64,000 bases of DNA from Betaproteobacteria bacterium (GCA_020354125.1 CP070643.1:2650372-2714371); one strand, 5' to 3'. Shown: positions 35,659 through 44,343, numbered from the stretch's first letter. Translations and numbers: made by a program. Notes: generated by a model from the letters alone, not told the origin.

Positions 35659-36504
35659 CTATTTGACGGTCTTGAATGCGGTTCGCTGCTCAAAGCGCAA
35701 CTCGCTGGAGTCGACAACTTCGGCACGCAGCTCTCCGTCGCCGTCTGGCAGAAAGTAGAAGCGAAACACCGGGTTCTCGCTAATAGTGAAATCGACGTCC
35801 GCCGTCATCACCAGCTCGTCGGCGTAATAGACGTTGACCTGCCGCACGAAATGCGGCTCGAGGATGATGTTGGTGGACATGCCAGTGATTTGCGGGTGCT
35901 TAATCATCAGCTCGGCCGGAACTGCTTCACCTGCATTGGCCAGAATGGCATCGGTCTTTAGTCGCATCTTGCCGAGTGACGAATCTGCCGCGCCACCGGA
36001 TATTGGTGCGGAACAGCCACCTGCGCCATAAACCATCGCGCTGTCCATCCACAATGAACCGTCATTCATTTCCGCGATGACGCGGATCGGCGACGAGCTC
36101 TCCATACGCACGCGCGTTTCGACGTCCGCGCGGCCGCTTCGCGGCGTCATTGTGAACTTGACTCCGAATGGCGAGGGGTTCTCGTCGATGATCAAATAGA
36201 CATGCTTGATGTAGCGTTCCGGCTTCTGCTTGACATAGGTGCGCACCATCACCGGCACGACTGCCGCATCGTCCGCGCGTTCACTGACGAATAGTTGCAC
36301 CACGTCGGTCGCATGTGGATGAATGGTCCGGTCGCCAAACAACAATGGTTTTAGTTGTAGCCAGTTCGCGTTATCGTCCGGATCCGCCGCATGCAACAGT
36401 TGCGGAGTGACCGTCAAGGCAGCGAACAAACCAAGCAAAGCAAGAAATCGTGCCGATAGCTTGATCGATTTAGAGGTAGTCAACGAAAGCGTATTGATTT
36501 TCAT
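35659..36504 (-). CDS. SoxYZ-like carrier protein (quinoprotein dehydrogenase-associated type)
   Basis: The 281-residue protein starts at ATG 36504, giving a signal peptide (SARFLALLGLFAALTVTPQLLHAA). The N-terminal domain is SoxY-like with VYGAGGCSAP holding a single Cys (Cys164) in the position of the SoxY carrier cysteine. The C-terminal domain, from SSLGKMRLKTDAI, is SoxZ-like: IKHPQITGM, EPHFVRQVNVYYADELV, FRFYFLPDGDGELRAEVVDS. Fused SoxYZ-like proteins of this kind are usually encoded with PQQ-alcohol dehydrogenases, but none is in this window, so its partner is unknown. It is expected to be periplasmic. Confidence 0.9.
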   Translation of the reverse strand: MKINTLSLTTSKSIKLSARFLALLGLFAALTVTPQLLHAADPDDNANWLQLKPLLFGDRTIHPHATDVVQLFVSERADDAAVVPVMVRTYVKQKPERYIKHVYLIIDENPSPFGVKFTMTPRSGRADVETRVRMESSSPIRVIAEMNDGSLWMDSAMVYGAGGCSAPISGGAADSSLGKMRLKTDAILANAGEAVPAELMIKHPQITGMSTNIILEPHFVRQVNVYYADELVMTADVDFTISENPVFRFYFLPDGDGELRAEVVDSSELRFEQRTAFKTVK

Positions 36505-36643
36505 TTCGGTAATGAGCGCACGCGCGCAGGTTTCGCAAATCAATATCTGTGACAATACTTTCCAAGCCTGCTTCCAGCAGGCCGGAATACGGGGCTTGGC
36601 GATCTGCAAAGCAACGCCCCGGGCGCGGCGGTGCAAACGGTAT

Positions 36644-37420
36644 TCATTTGCTACGATTCTTGCGCGCGGCGGCGAGTTGTTCCTGCAGTGCGTCGATGCG
36701 CGTATGGTTGTCTTCGGAACCAATGTAGGTTCTAAACAACCACTCTTGCATGCGCATGGCGCTGTCCAGGTCCTGGTTCAACACCTGATTCGACAAACGT
36801 TTGGTTTCTGCCAGACAACCGCGATCATAGGTGGCCATTTCCCTGGCGATGGCGTCAACTGAGGTGAGCAGTTCGCCTTCCGGGAATACCTTGCTGACAT
36901 AGCCCATGCGCTCGGCTTCCTCAGCGTTATAGATACGCCCTGTCAAGGCGACTTCCTTGGCACGGCCGAGCCCGATAATGCGCCACAACGGGTCCATGAT
37001 CGGGGTCAGCGACAGCACGATCTCGCGCTGCCCGAATTTGGCCCGGGTCGATGCGTAGCGGATGTCGCACATCATGGTCAGGTCGAATCCGCCGGCGATT
37101 GCCGCACCGCCGATCGCACAGATGACCGGTTGCTCGCAGAACAGAATGGAGCGGTAGGCACGATGAAACAGTTCTGTGTACGCTTCATTCGATACCTTTT
37201 CCAGCCTGCGAATCTCGCCGAGATCGAAGCCCGCGGAGAAGTACTTCTCGCCACCTGTGAGTACGGCCACGTTTACTTCGTTGTGCGCTCCCAGCTCCGA
37301 GAACAAGGCGGTTATTTCGAGCAGGACGTCCGGCGCGAGTGCGTTGCCTTTGTCCGGCCGGTTGATGGTTACGGTCGCGACTTTGTCGGCGACGTCCACA
37401 AGCAGATATCTGTAGCTCAT
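36644..37420 (-). CDS. Enoyl-CoA hydratase/isomerase family protein
   Basis: The 258-residue crotonase-fold protein starts at ATG 37420. Motifs are VDKVATVTINRPDKGNALAPDVL-like VADKVATVTINRPDKGNA, the oxyanion FSAGFDLGEI and IGGAAIAGGFDLTMMCDIRYAS, and FGQREIVLSLTP where Glu may serve as the acid/base. It probably acts in beta-oxidation or degradation of a CoA-linked acid. It lies divergent from the MetF-like gene and upstream of the SoxYZ gene in the same direction. Confidence 0.9.
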   Translation of the reverse strand: MSYRYLLVDVADKVATVTINRPDKGNALAPDVLLEITALFSELGAHNEVNVAVLTGGEKYFSAGFDLGEIRRLEKVSNEAYTELFHRAYRSILFCEQPVICAIGGAAIAGGFDLTMMCDIRYASTRAKFGQREIVLSLTPIMDPLWRIIGLGRAKEVALTGRIYNAEEAERMGYVSKVFPEGELLTSVDAIAREMATYDRGCLAETKRLSNQVLNQDLDSAMRMQEWLFRTYIGSEDNHTRIDALQEQLAAARKNRSK

Positions 37421-37642
37421 CGTGTGAGGAATCCTTCCGTTTTCTTGCTCCGAAGTGGCGCTTGTGCGTGCGGCGCCTATTGCGTGCAGTGCGAAGTGTG
37501 TCCCGGATTCATTAAACAGGGGCGCACAAGGGTACAATCATAGGGCGCAAAAAAACAGCCCGGCGCCCTTGTGGCAGGCCTGCGCAGCTCGCCGGATATT
37601 GCCAAGAGGCATAGGCATTTGGATTTGTGGAAGAAGTGATAG

Positions 37643-38554
37643 ATGAGCGAGTCGCGCACGGCGCCGCCAGAGGGTGAATTTTCGGGGCTGACGATCGAGT
37701 CACGCGTCGTCGAGCTTGTATCAAGCGGTTCGGTAGAGATGTCGCCGCGCGATACGGCCCAGATTTCGGAGGCAGCCACATTACTGCCTGCCAATACGCG
37801 GGTGTATGTGAATGCCCTGCCGGGACGTCTGCATTACGCAACTTTGCGAGCGATGGAGGCACTGCGCGATGAAGGCCTCGACCCGGTACCCCACATTGCT
37901 GCTCGGCGACTCGAGTCGCGCGCTGCGCTTGAAGAGTTTGTGCAGGGAGCGGTGCACGCCGGAGCTCATCGGGTACTCCTGATTGGCGGCGATCAGCCCA
38001 CACCTGCCGGGCCCTACGAGAGTTCGATGGAAGTGCTCAAGGAAGGCACGCTCGCCAAGTATCAGATCAAGGAAGTCGGGTTTGCCGGCTATCCGGAAGG
38101 CCATCCGCGCATTGAGCAAGGCGATCTCGATCAAGCGCTATCCGAAAAAATTGCGCTGGCGAACGAGCAGGGCATTGACGTGAGCATCGTCACCCAGTTT
38201 TCCTTTGTCCCCGTGCGTATTGCCGAGTATTGCGCGGTGATGGCACGTACTTATCCCGAGTTGCCGCTTTATGTGGGAATGGCCGGGCCGACGTCGACGA
38301 CTTCGCTGTTGCGCTACGCGCAGCGCTGTGGGGTAAGCGCCTCACTCAGGGCGTTGTCGGGAATGGGCGTAGCCGCGGCAAAACTGGTCACTCACTCGGA
38401 TCCTATGGAGCAGCTGGCGTCTCTTGCGCGCCACTGCGAAGGAGGCGGAACAAGCAACGTCGTTGGAGCGCATTTCTTCAGCTTCGGGGGGTTCGCCGAT
38501 ACCGCGCGATTTATCAACCGCATTATTGCCGAGGCGTCCGGCTCGGCAGTTTGA
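37643..38554 (+). CDS. Methylenetetrahydrofolate reductase family protein
   Basis: The 303-residue protein has the MTHFR TIM-barrel markers: VEMSPRDTAQISEAATLL, VYVNALPGRLHY, DPVPHIAARRLES, HRVLLIGGDQPTPAGPY, VGFAGYPEGHPRI, IVTQFSFVPVRI and TSTTSLLRYAQRCGV. The GGDQP and AGYPEGHP signatures indicate FAD binding and the folate site. It lacks the eukaryotic regulatory domain, as expected. Many betaproteobacteria carry such a MetF-like protein in addition to metF itself, so it may act in one-carbon demethylation rather than methionine synthesis. Confidence 0.88.
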   Translation: MSESRTAPPEGEFSGLTIESRVVELVSSGSVEMSPRDTAQISEAATLLPANTRVYVNALPGRLHYATLRAMEALRDEGLDPVPHIAARRLESRAALEEFVQGAVHAGAHRVLLIGGDQPTPAGPYESSMEVLKEGTLAKYQIKEVGFAGYPEGHPRIEQGDLDQALSEKIALANEQGIDVSIVTQFSFVPVRIAEYCAVMARTYPELPLYVGMAGPTSTTSLLRYAQRCGVSASLRALSGMGVAAAKLVTHSDPMEQLASLARHCEGGGTSNVVGAHFFSFGGFADTARFINRIIAEASGSAV

Positions 38555-38854
38555 CGGCTACATCATCGATTGTTCGGCTCGTTTTTTGCCTGTAAACGAC
38601 GCGAACGCTGAGTCGCTGGTATCCTTATGCTCTGTGCCGCTGCTTGTTGACTCATTATCGTCAAAGTTGGCGATGTTACCGAGGATGGTTGCATGGGGCT
38701 GGGTGGGTCGCGAGCGATGAGCGCCGTAGCCAGCGTGGAGCTTGCGTCGGATTTGCGGCCGATGGCTAACAGCCTGCTAAGGGTCTGGAAGCGGTTGTCC
38801 GTTACAACGGTGACTGGCCCACGACCGATTTTTTCCAAACGGAGAAGCAATAAA
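38555..38854. other. Intergenic region, no feature seen
   Basis: About 300 bp separate the MetF-like gene from the small gene at 38855. It contains a TTGACT at about 38648 but no matching -10. No gene, repeat or terminator was found. A frame here is open but lacks a plausible start. Confidence 0.4.
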
Positions 38855-39085
38855 GTGGCTGACAACGAAAATCGCATGAAGGTGACCATTCTGACTGGTA
38901 CCTATCGGGTAAAAGGGTTCATTGAAATTGTTCCGGGTGCAAGGGTGACCGACTACCTGGTGGAAGCCAAGAACTTCATTGCCGTCACCGACGCGGAGGT
39001 GCGGGATCTCAATGACCGGCATATCATGAACACGCCGTTTCTGAACGTAAGCCTCGAGTGTATCCAGATCGTAGCGCCACAGTAG
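38855..39085 (+). CDS. Small hypothetical protein
   Basis: The 76-residue protein probably starts at GTG 38855 with GGAG ten bases upstream; ATG 38876 (MKVTILTGTYRVKG) is the alternative. The sequence TGTYRVKGFIEIVPGARVTDYLVEAKNFIAVTDAEV, then NTPFLNVSLECIQIVAP, looks like a small beta-strand-rich domain with a conserved feel but no known family recalled. No signal peptide. The following CobD/CbiB-family gene starts 30 bp later in the same direction. Confidence 0.7.
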   Translation: MADNENRMKVTILTGTYRVKGFIEIVPGARVTDYLVEAKNFIAVTDAEVRDLNDRHIMNTPFLNVSLECIQIVAPQ

Positions 39086-39114
39086 TGCAACCTGTGGCAG
39101 GTGGCGGCTAGACG

Positions 39115-40035
39115 ATGACGCTCATTTCTCTCGTCCTCGTGTTCGTGCTCGAGCAGTTGCGGCCGCTGCCTACGCCAAACGCAGTGCAGTCGATGCTCGC
39201 CGGCTACCTTGACAACCTGTCGGGTCAGTTCAATGCTGGAGAGCGACGCCAGGGCGCAATCGCCTGGTTGCTTGCAGTTGCGCCGTTGGTGATTGTTTCC
39301 CTGCTGTTGTATTACCTGCTGGGTGCGGCCACTGTACTGTTGGCGCTTGCATTCAATGTGGCGGTACTGTACTTCTTGATGGGCTTCCGGCAGTTCAGCG
39401 GCAGTTATAACGCGATCCTGGAGGCCCTTAGAAACGATGACATTGACGCGGCACGCGAGACACTCGCGAGCTGGCGCAACAAGCCTGCCGAAGCACTCGA
39501 TTCGACCGAGATTGCCAAGCTGGCGATTGAAGAAGGCTTGACTGCCGCGCACCGGCAGCTGTTTGGCATCATGTTCTGGTTCATTGTGATACCGGGTCCC
39601 GCTGGAGCAGTGCTGTATGGCGTTGCGGCATTACTAAATGAGAAATGGGGCCGCGGCGGCGAGGAGTATGTCGAGTTTGGCAGCTTTGCCCGCAAGGCTT
39701 TCGACGTGCTTGATTGGATACCGTCTCGCCTCACAGCGATTACTTTTGCAATCGTTGGTGATTTCGAGGACGCAATCTATTGCTGGCGAACACAATCGAA
39801 CTCATGGGGCAACCTGGAGCAAGGTATCGTACTTGCCGCCGGCGCCGGCGCCCTTGGCGTGCGCCTCGGCGAGGCGGTACATGAAGAAGGCTCTGTTGCG
39901 TTCAGACCTGAACTCGGCATTGGTGACGAAGCCAATGTCGAGCACATGGCCAGCGGTGTCGGTCTGGTGTGGCGATCGGTATTGATCTGGATGTTTCTGA
40001 TCGCGTTGGTTACCCTGGTGACCTGGTTTAACTAG
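39115..40035 (+). CDS. CobD/CbiB family membrane protein
   Basis: The 306-residue polytopic protein has LVFVLEQLRPLPTPNAVQSMLAGY at the start, then spans such as AWLLAVAPLVIVSLLLYYLLGAATVLLALAF and, with FSGSYNAILEALRNDDIDAARETLASWR, the internal helical repeat of the CobD/CbiB/AmpE-like family. Betaproteobacteria keep this protein next to rsgA, as here, independent of cobalamin genes, so its role may differ from adenosylcobinamide-phosphate synthesis. The TAG stop uses the TA target and the first G of MITE-like element 2. Confidence 0.84.
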   Translation: MTLISLVLVFVLEQLRPLPTPNAVQSMLAGYLDNLSGQFNAGERRQGAIAWLLAVAPLVIVSLLLYYLLGAATVLLALAFNVAVLYFLMGFRQFSGSYNAILEALRNDDIDAARETLASWRNKPAEALDSTEIAKLAIEEGLTAAHRQLFGIMFWFIVIPGPAGAVLYGVAALLNEKWGRGGEEYVEFGSFARKAFDVLDWIPSRLTAITFAIVGDFEDAIYCWRTQSNSWGNLEQGIVLAAGAGALGVRLGEAVHEEGSVAFRPELGIGDEANVEHMASGVGLVWRSVLIWMFLIALVTLVTWFN

Positions 40036-40442
40036 AACCTATCTCATAATCGCTCGCGCGTGCGATGGCAACGATTTTCGCTTCCGGCTAGGCGCGAGCG
40101 AGGCCGTTTGGCCGGCCCAAACAAGGAGTGAGCAACAACGCCGGGGGCGAAAAGTCGTGCCATCCCTCCGGGTTACACCGCGCACTGGAGCGCGGAGCAG
40201 GGGCCCCTTGGGGATGCGACCGCAAAAGTGCGCAATAGATCGCGCTTTGGCCGTGCGCTGCATCTCGCTCCGGGGTCGCATCCATTGGCAAGCCAATGGA
40301 ACCTGCTCCTCCCTGCGCGATCGCACACGTCTCCGCTGTGTTGTTCGGCTTGTCAATACGACCGGTATTGACTGCACCTCTCGCCTTGCGGCCTTCGTGT
40401 TCTGAACGTAACGCATCGTGCGATCGATTATGAGATAGGTTC
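40035..40442. mobile_element. MITE-like element 2, TA-flanked
   Basis: The 408-bp element begins GAACCTATCTCATAATCG and ends with its exact reverse complement, giving an 18-bp perfect terminal inverted repeat (40035-40052 and 40425-40442); similarity continues imperfectly for about ten more bases. It is flanked by TA on both sides (40033-40034 and 40443-40444). Inside is a perfect 10-bp inverted repeat GGATGCGACC/GGTCGCATCC at 40212 and 40274. No transposase is encoded, and the open frames crossing it are spurious. It lies between the convergent CobD-like gene and rsgA. Confidence 0.87.
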
Positions 40443-40456
40443 TAATCTGTTTGCCG

Positions 40457-41449
40457 CTATGCCCACTCGGGCGGCTTGGCATCAAGCTCGGCGACAAGTT
40501 CGCAATACGCCGACCAGCGCCGCGCATCGACGCGATTTTCATCGGTTCTATTGGAATTGACTGCCGCTATCACCGCGCAGTCGGGTTCCACGGTGTGGCG
40601 GCAATCGTCGAAGCGGCAAAGCCCAAGAAACGCTTTGAACTCCGGAAAACAACCGACCAGCTCGGCTTGAGTCAGGTGGAGCAGACCGAAAGTCTGCAAC
40701 CCGGGCGAATCGATAATGCTGCTTTCCTCATCGAGGTGATATAGCTGTGCGCTGGTCGTTGTGTGTTTGCCTGAATCGAGGGCCTCGGAGACCTCCGCAG
40801 TGCGTGCCATTACATCTGGCAGCAATGCATTGACGATGGTCGATTTGCCCATCCCTGACTGACCGACGAGGACGCTGCGGTGGCCTTGCAGGGCGGATCT
40901 GAGAGGTGAAATATCGTTGCGCGCCGACAAAGGCACAACCGGGTAGCCGAGTTCGCGATACAGGGCCAACTGAACGAATGTTTTGGCCGTTTCTTCGGCC
41001 AGATCGGTCTTGTTCAGCGCGATCAGCGCCTTGATGTGCTGTTGCTCGCAAGCGATCAGGCATCGTAGCAAGAGATCTTCATTGAAAGCCGGTTTGGCCG
41101 CGACAACGATCACTGCCTGCGTTACGTTTGCTGCGATGATTTTTTGCCGGTAGCGATCCGACCGATATAGTAGCGACGTGCGCGGATGTACGTTCTTGAT
41201 CGTGCCCTGTTTGTCACCGGAGCGTTCGACATCGACAATGTCGCCGCATGCGTAGCTGTTTCTCTTGCCGCGTGGGTAGCAGTGAAGCAAATCTCCGTCA
41301 GCAAGCTCGACCACGTAATGGCGGCCGTGAGCCGCGGTAACCAGGCCGGTGTGCGTTTGCTGTGGGCTCGTCTGCCTGCTCACGCCGCTAATGTCCCCGG
41401 CGCACCGGCGTCCTTGCCGGCGTTGTTGGTTGAACTGGCATGCATGCAT
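40457..41449 (-). CDS. rsgA: Ribosome small subunit-dependent GTPase A
   Basis: The circularly permuted GTPase of about 330 residues assists late 30S maturation. The N-terminal OB domain runs to about residue 95 (GLVTAAHGRHYVVELADGDLLHCYPRGKR). The GTPase has the permuted order: ALNKTDL (G4), SARNDIS (G5), then GQSGMGKST (G1) and IIDSPGLQTFGL (G3). The C-terminal zinc knuckle has CRFDDCRHTVEPDCAV. The start is uncertain: ATG 41449 or GTG 41383. Its neighbours (phhB, M48, orn, CobD-like) match the Burkholderiales block, except that three genes separate it from phhB here. Confidence 0.94.
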   Translation of the reverse strand: MHACQFNQQRRQGRRCAGDISGVSRQTSPQQTHTGLVTAAHGRHYVVELADGDLLHCYPRGKRNSYACGDIVDVERSGDKQGTIKNVHPRTSLLYRSDRYRQKIIAANVTQAVIVVAAKPAFNEDLLLRCLIACEQQHIKALIALNKTDLAEETAKTFVQLALYRELGYPVVPLSARNDISPLRSALQGHRSVLVGQSGMGKSTIVNALLPDVMARTAEVSEALDSGKHTTTSAQLYHLDEESSIIDSPGLQTFGLLHLTQAELVGCFPEFKAFLGLCRFDDCRHTVEPDCAVIAAVNSNRTDENRVDARRWSAYCELVAELDAKPPEWA

Positions 41450-41717
41450 TGCGCATGTTAAGCCATGTGGCCATCGCTAGACAGCAGGAATCGTTTCGAG
41501 CGGTATGGGCGGTGCGGCGTCGTGTGGGCATCAATGTGGCATTGCGTATCGCTTGTTCACGTAGAATACCTCTCGGGCCGCCGATGCGCGCTGCACGGTA
41601 TGTCTTTGAGATCAGTTACCCATCTCGCAGCGTAGCAAGCCGGAAAGATTCGTCGAAGTCAACGCGCCAACCATCGATGCGCTAATTCCCGTTTTGCACT
41701 CCGTGTGAGTTAAGTAA

Positions 41718-42824
41718 ATGCTTTCAGATTTTTCCACTTTTCTCGAGCATCTTGGCTTGAGCCTCGAGTCCATCCTGACTTTGTTGTTGGTGGCTGTGCT
41801 CGGCCTCGCGCTTGCCTGGGTCACTACATTTCTGCTTAAGCGCATGGGGAAGTTCGAACGGGCGCGTCTTGCCGCGGCCATCGCGGCACGCTGTGCCGCG
41901 CCTTTAAACGTTCTCTTGCCGGTTCTGGCAATGTCCATCGCGTTACCTGGTCTGGATACCTCGGCTGGCGTCGGGGAACGTTTGCCGCGCATGCTCACTG
42001 TACTCGGTATCGTATTGGCAGGTTGGCTCGCGGTGCGCGCGGTACGCGGATTCGTCGATTACTTTCTGACCGCCTACAGCATCGATCACGCCGACAATCT
42101 GGAGGCGCGTCGGATGCAAACCCAGATCCGGGTACTCGGTCGCGTGATGATTTTTGTTGTTGTGCTTGTTACGGCTGCAGCCGTAATGATGTCGATTCCC
42201 AGCGTCCGCCATATCGGTGTGAGTGTGTTTGCCTCGGCCGGGATTGCTGGGCTCGCGCTGGGACTCGCAGCGCGACCCGCGCTGGGCAATGTCATTGCCG
42301 GCATCCAGATTGCACTCACGCAGCCGATTCGCATTGAGGACGCGGTCGTTGTCGAAGGTGAGTGGGGCTGGATCGAAGAGATTCACTTGACATATGTCGT
42401 GGTGCGTATTTGGGATTTGCGTCGCCTGATATTGCCGATCTCGTACTTCATCGAGAGGCCGTTTCAGAATTGGACCCGCACCACCGCAGACATACTGGGT
42501 TCGGTGATATTGCATATGGACTACAGTGTGCCGGTTAACGAGATTCGCGCCGAATTTGGTCGGGCCGTCAGAGCATCGAAGCACTGGGACGGCAAGGTCG
42601 AAGTGGTGCATGTCGTTGATTGCACAGACAAGACGATGCAGATCCGGTTGCTGATGAGCGCAGCAAATTCGCCCAACGCCTGGGAGTTGCGCTGCGCCGT
42701 GCGCGAACACATGATCGGCTACCTGCAGCGCCAGTATCCGGAAGCGTTGCCGCGAATTCGCCTTGAGAAAATTGATGACGTTGGCCGTGGCGCCGCGACC
42801 CAGAGCCCTTCAGACAGCGACTAA
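41718..42824 (+). CDS. Small MscS-family mechanosensitive channel
   Basis: The 368-residue protein has four to five membrane segments in the first 200 residues (LESILTLLLVAVLGLALAWVTTFLL; CAAPLNVLLPVLAMSIAL; MLTVLGIVLAGWLAVRAV; VMIFVVVLVTAAAVMMSI) and the MscS pore helix SVFASAGIAGLALGLAARPALGNVIAGIQIALTQPIRIEDAVVV, then the WGWIEEIHLTYVVVRIWDLRRLILPISYF vestibule. It is a typical osmotic safety channel. It sits in the three-gene insertion between rsgA and phhB. Confidence 0.9.
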   Translation: MLSDFSTFLEHLGLSLESILTLLLVAVLGLALAWVTTFLLKRMGKFERARLAAAIAARCAAPLNVLLPVLAMSIALPGLDTSAGVGERLPRMLTVLGIVLAGWLAVRAVRGFVDYFLTAYSIDHADNLEARRMQTQIRVLGRVMIFVVVLVTAAAVMMSIPSVRHIGVSVFASAGIAGLALGLAARPALGNVIAGIQIALTQPIRIEDAVVVEGEWGWIEEIHLTYVVVRIWDLRRLILPISYFIERPFQNWTRTTADILGSVILHMDYSVPVNEIRAEFGRAVRASKHWDGKVEVVHVVDCTDKTMQIRLLMSAANSPNAWELRCAVREHMIGYLQRQYPEALPRIRLEKIDDVGRGAATQSPSDSD

Positions 42825-42935
42825 GGCGGACTTCTTCCTGGGCAACGAAGCCGTGATCGAGGGCGAAGGCGCTGCTCGCCCGAAATCATAAGATCGACAG
42901 CACTGTAACTGCACTCTGAGATTGGGAGATCAGGA

Positions 42936-43382
42936 ATGCCGACCTACACCGTGCTCGCTCCTGCTGGTCAATTGTCGGGCCAGCAAAAAAGGACCATTGC
43001 CGAGAACTTGACCCGCACCCACAACCAGATCACAGGCGCGCCGTTATTCTTTGCCCAGGTAGTGTTCGTCGATATCGCGGACGGAAACTGGTTCATGGGT
43101 GGCACACCGCTGGAATCAGACCAGATTTACATTCATGGCCACATACGTGGCGGGCGTTCCGCCGAAATGAAGCGCAAGCTGGTTCTGGGACTGCGGGACG
43201 CTCTCGCCAAGGGTGCCGCGCTCCCGACAAGCCGGGTATGGACTTACATCGTTGAACTACCGCCGGCGCACATGGTGGAATTCGGTCACGTCCTTCCTGA
43301 GCCTGGCGAGGAAGCCACCTGGCTCGCCGGCTTGCCGCCAGAGGATCGGGCGCTGATCGAGTCTTTCGGTCCTCCTCGGTAG
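42936..43382 (+). CDS. Tautomerase superfamily protein, cis-3-chloroacrylic acid dehalogenase-like
   Basis: The 148-residue protein has, numbering after Met removal, Pro1, His28, Arg70, Arg73, Tyr103 and Glu114, which are the six catalytic residues of cis-3-chloroacrylic acid dehalogenase (cis-CaaD) at the same numbers. The C-terminal part HMVEFGHVLPEPGEEATW matches the same group (Cg10062-type). cis-CaaD hydrates cis-3-chloroacrylate to malonate semialdehyde; the homologue Cg10062 keeps all six residues with lower activity and hydrates acetylene carboxylates. No dehalogenation gene neighbours are present, so the true substrate is unknown. Confidence 0.88.
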   Translation: MPTYTVLAPAGQLSGQQKRTIAENLTRTHNQITGAPLFFAQVVFVDIADGNWFMGGTPLESDQIYIHGHIRGGRSAEMKRKLVLGLRDALAKGAALPTSRVWTYIVELPPAHMVEFGHVLPEPGEEATWLAGLPPEDRALIESFGPPR

Positions 43383-43401
43383 GCGCTCGATCGAAGCGCA
43401 A

Positions 43402-44046
43402 GTGACGATGTTTATGCGGTCGAGAACTCGAGCAATCGTCCCTTTCTGGATAAAGGTAATCTATACGATCTTTGTTGCCCTTCTGGTGCCGGTCTACTGG
43501 AAACAGTACGGTCCACAGAATTTCCTTTGGGGCTCAGATCTCGTGTTGTTTGGGACCCTGGCAGCGGTATGGCTCGAGAGCCGATTACTGACCAGCATGA
43601 TGGCCATTGCAGCCCTGATTCCTGAACTGCTTTGGACTGTCGACTATCTAGGTCGATTGATTGCTGGAGCAGAGTCAGTCCCAGGACTCGGCACGCAGTA
43701 CATGTTCAATAGCAAAATTCCACTGTTCGTCCGAGGCCTTTCGTTGTTCCACCTCGTTCTCCCACCGTTACTTCTGTGGCTGCTGTATCGCTTCGGCTAT
43801 GAGCGACGTGCGCTTGCTTACCAGACTGTGCTGGCGTGGCTCGTTTTGTTGATCACTTATCTGGTCACGGAGCCATCGGCCAACATTAACTGGATCTACG
43901 GCTTTGGGCGTGAGCCGCAGACATGGATGCCGGAGCGCCTCTATCTCGTGTCACTCATGGCCGGCATCCCGCTGGTGTTCTATCTGCCGACACATCTCGT
44001 GCTCAGCAAATTGTTTACGCGCCGATCAGCAAAGAGTAACGATTGA
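43402..44046 (+). CDS. Predicted multi-pass inner-membrane protein, unknown function
   Basis: The protein has about 214 residues. GTG 43402 has GAAG seven bases upstream; ATG 43408 is an alternative. Six hydrophobic segments are visible: PFWIKVIYTIFVALLVPVYW, DLVLFGTLAAVWLES, LTSMMAIAALIPELLWTVDYL, GLSLFHLVLPPLLLWLLYRFG, LAWLVLLITYLV and RLYLVSLMAGIPLVFYLP. The polar residues between (NINWIYGFGREPQTWM) resemble membrane proteins of uncertain family found in several bacteria. No motif of known function. It lies 20 bp after the tautomerase gene and may be cotranscribed. Confidence 0.8.
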   Translation: MTMFMRSRTRAIVPFWIKVIYTIFVALLVPVYWKQYGPQNFLWGSDLVLFGTLAAVWLESRLLTSMMAIAALIPELLWTVDYLGRLIAGAESVPGLGTQYMFNSKIPLFVRGLSLFHLVLPPLLLWLLYRFGYERRALAYQTVLAWLVLLITYLVTEPSANINWIYGFGREPQTWMPERLYLVSLMAGIPLVFYLPTHLVLSKLFTRRSAKSND

Positions 44047-44064
44047 GTGTCGAGTGAAGTGCCC

Positions 44065-44343
44065 GATCAGAGATCGAAGAGCGCGTCCAACTTGGCCGCG
44101 CAGATTGTCATTTTAGTTTCGGCCGCGCGCCTCTGCGCGCTTAACTTGCTCGCGCAAGTTAGCCTGCACTGAAATGATTCCATCTGCCCGCTACCGCGAG
44201 CTTTTCGATCAAAGATCGAAAAGTGCGTCCAGTTTGGCCGCGGGGTCATTTTGGCTACGGCCGCTCGCTGTGCGAGCTTAACTTGCTTCGCAAGTGAGCC
44301 TACGCCGGAACGACTTTATCTGTTTGCTGCGCAAACTGTCCGA
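44065..44343. repeat. Decayed tandem copies of the phhB 3' end
   Basis: Two copies of about 140 bp each precede the true phhB end. GATCAGAGATCGAAGAGCGCG at 44065, GATCAAAGATCGAAAAGTGCG at 44207 and the real gene end GATCAGAGATCGAACAGTGC at 44342 are spaced 142 and 135 bp. Read on the minus strand each copy still encodes A-A-K-L-D-A-L-F-D-L-stop, the last ten residues of PhhB. Both copies also share a GC-rich hairpin region. Each unit carries a small palindrome around GATCARAGATC, with a 10-bp stem (CTTTTCGATC/GATCGAAAAG) in the second copy. Confidence 0.85.

Noticed and set aside
40039..40542. Minus-strand open frame of 167 codons across MITE-like element 2
   Set aside because: It runs through the element and into rsgA in another frame. 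The product is low-complexity and consistent with a repeat-derived frame rather than a gene.
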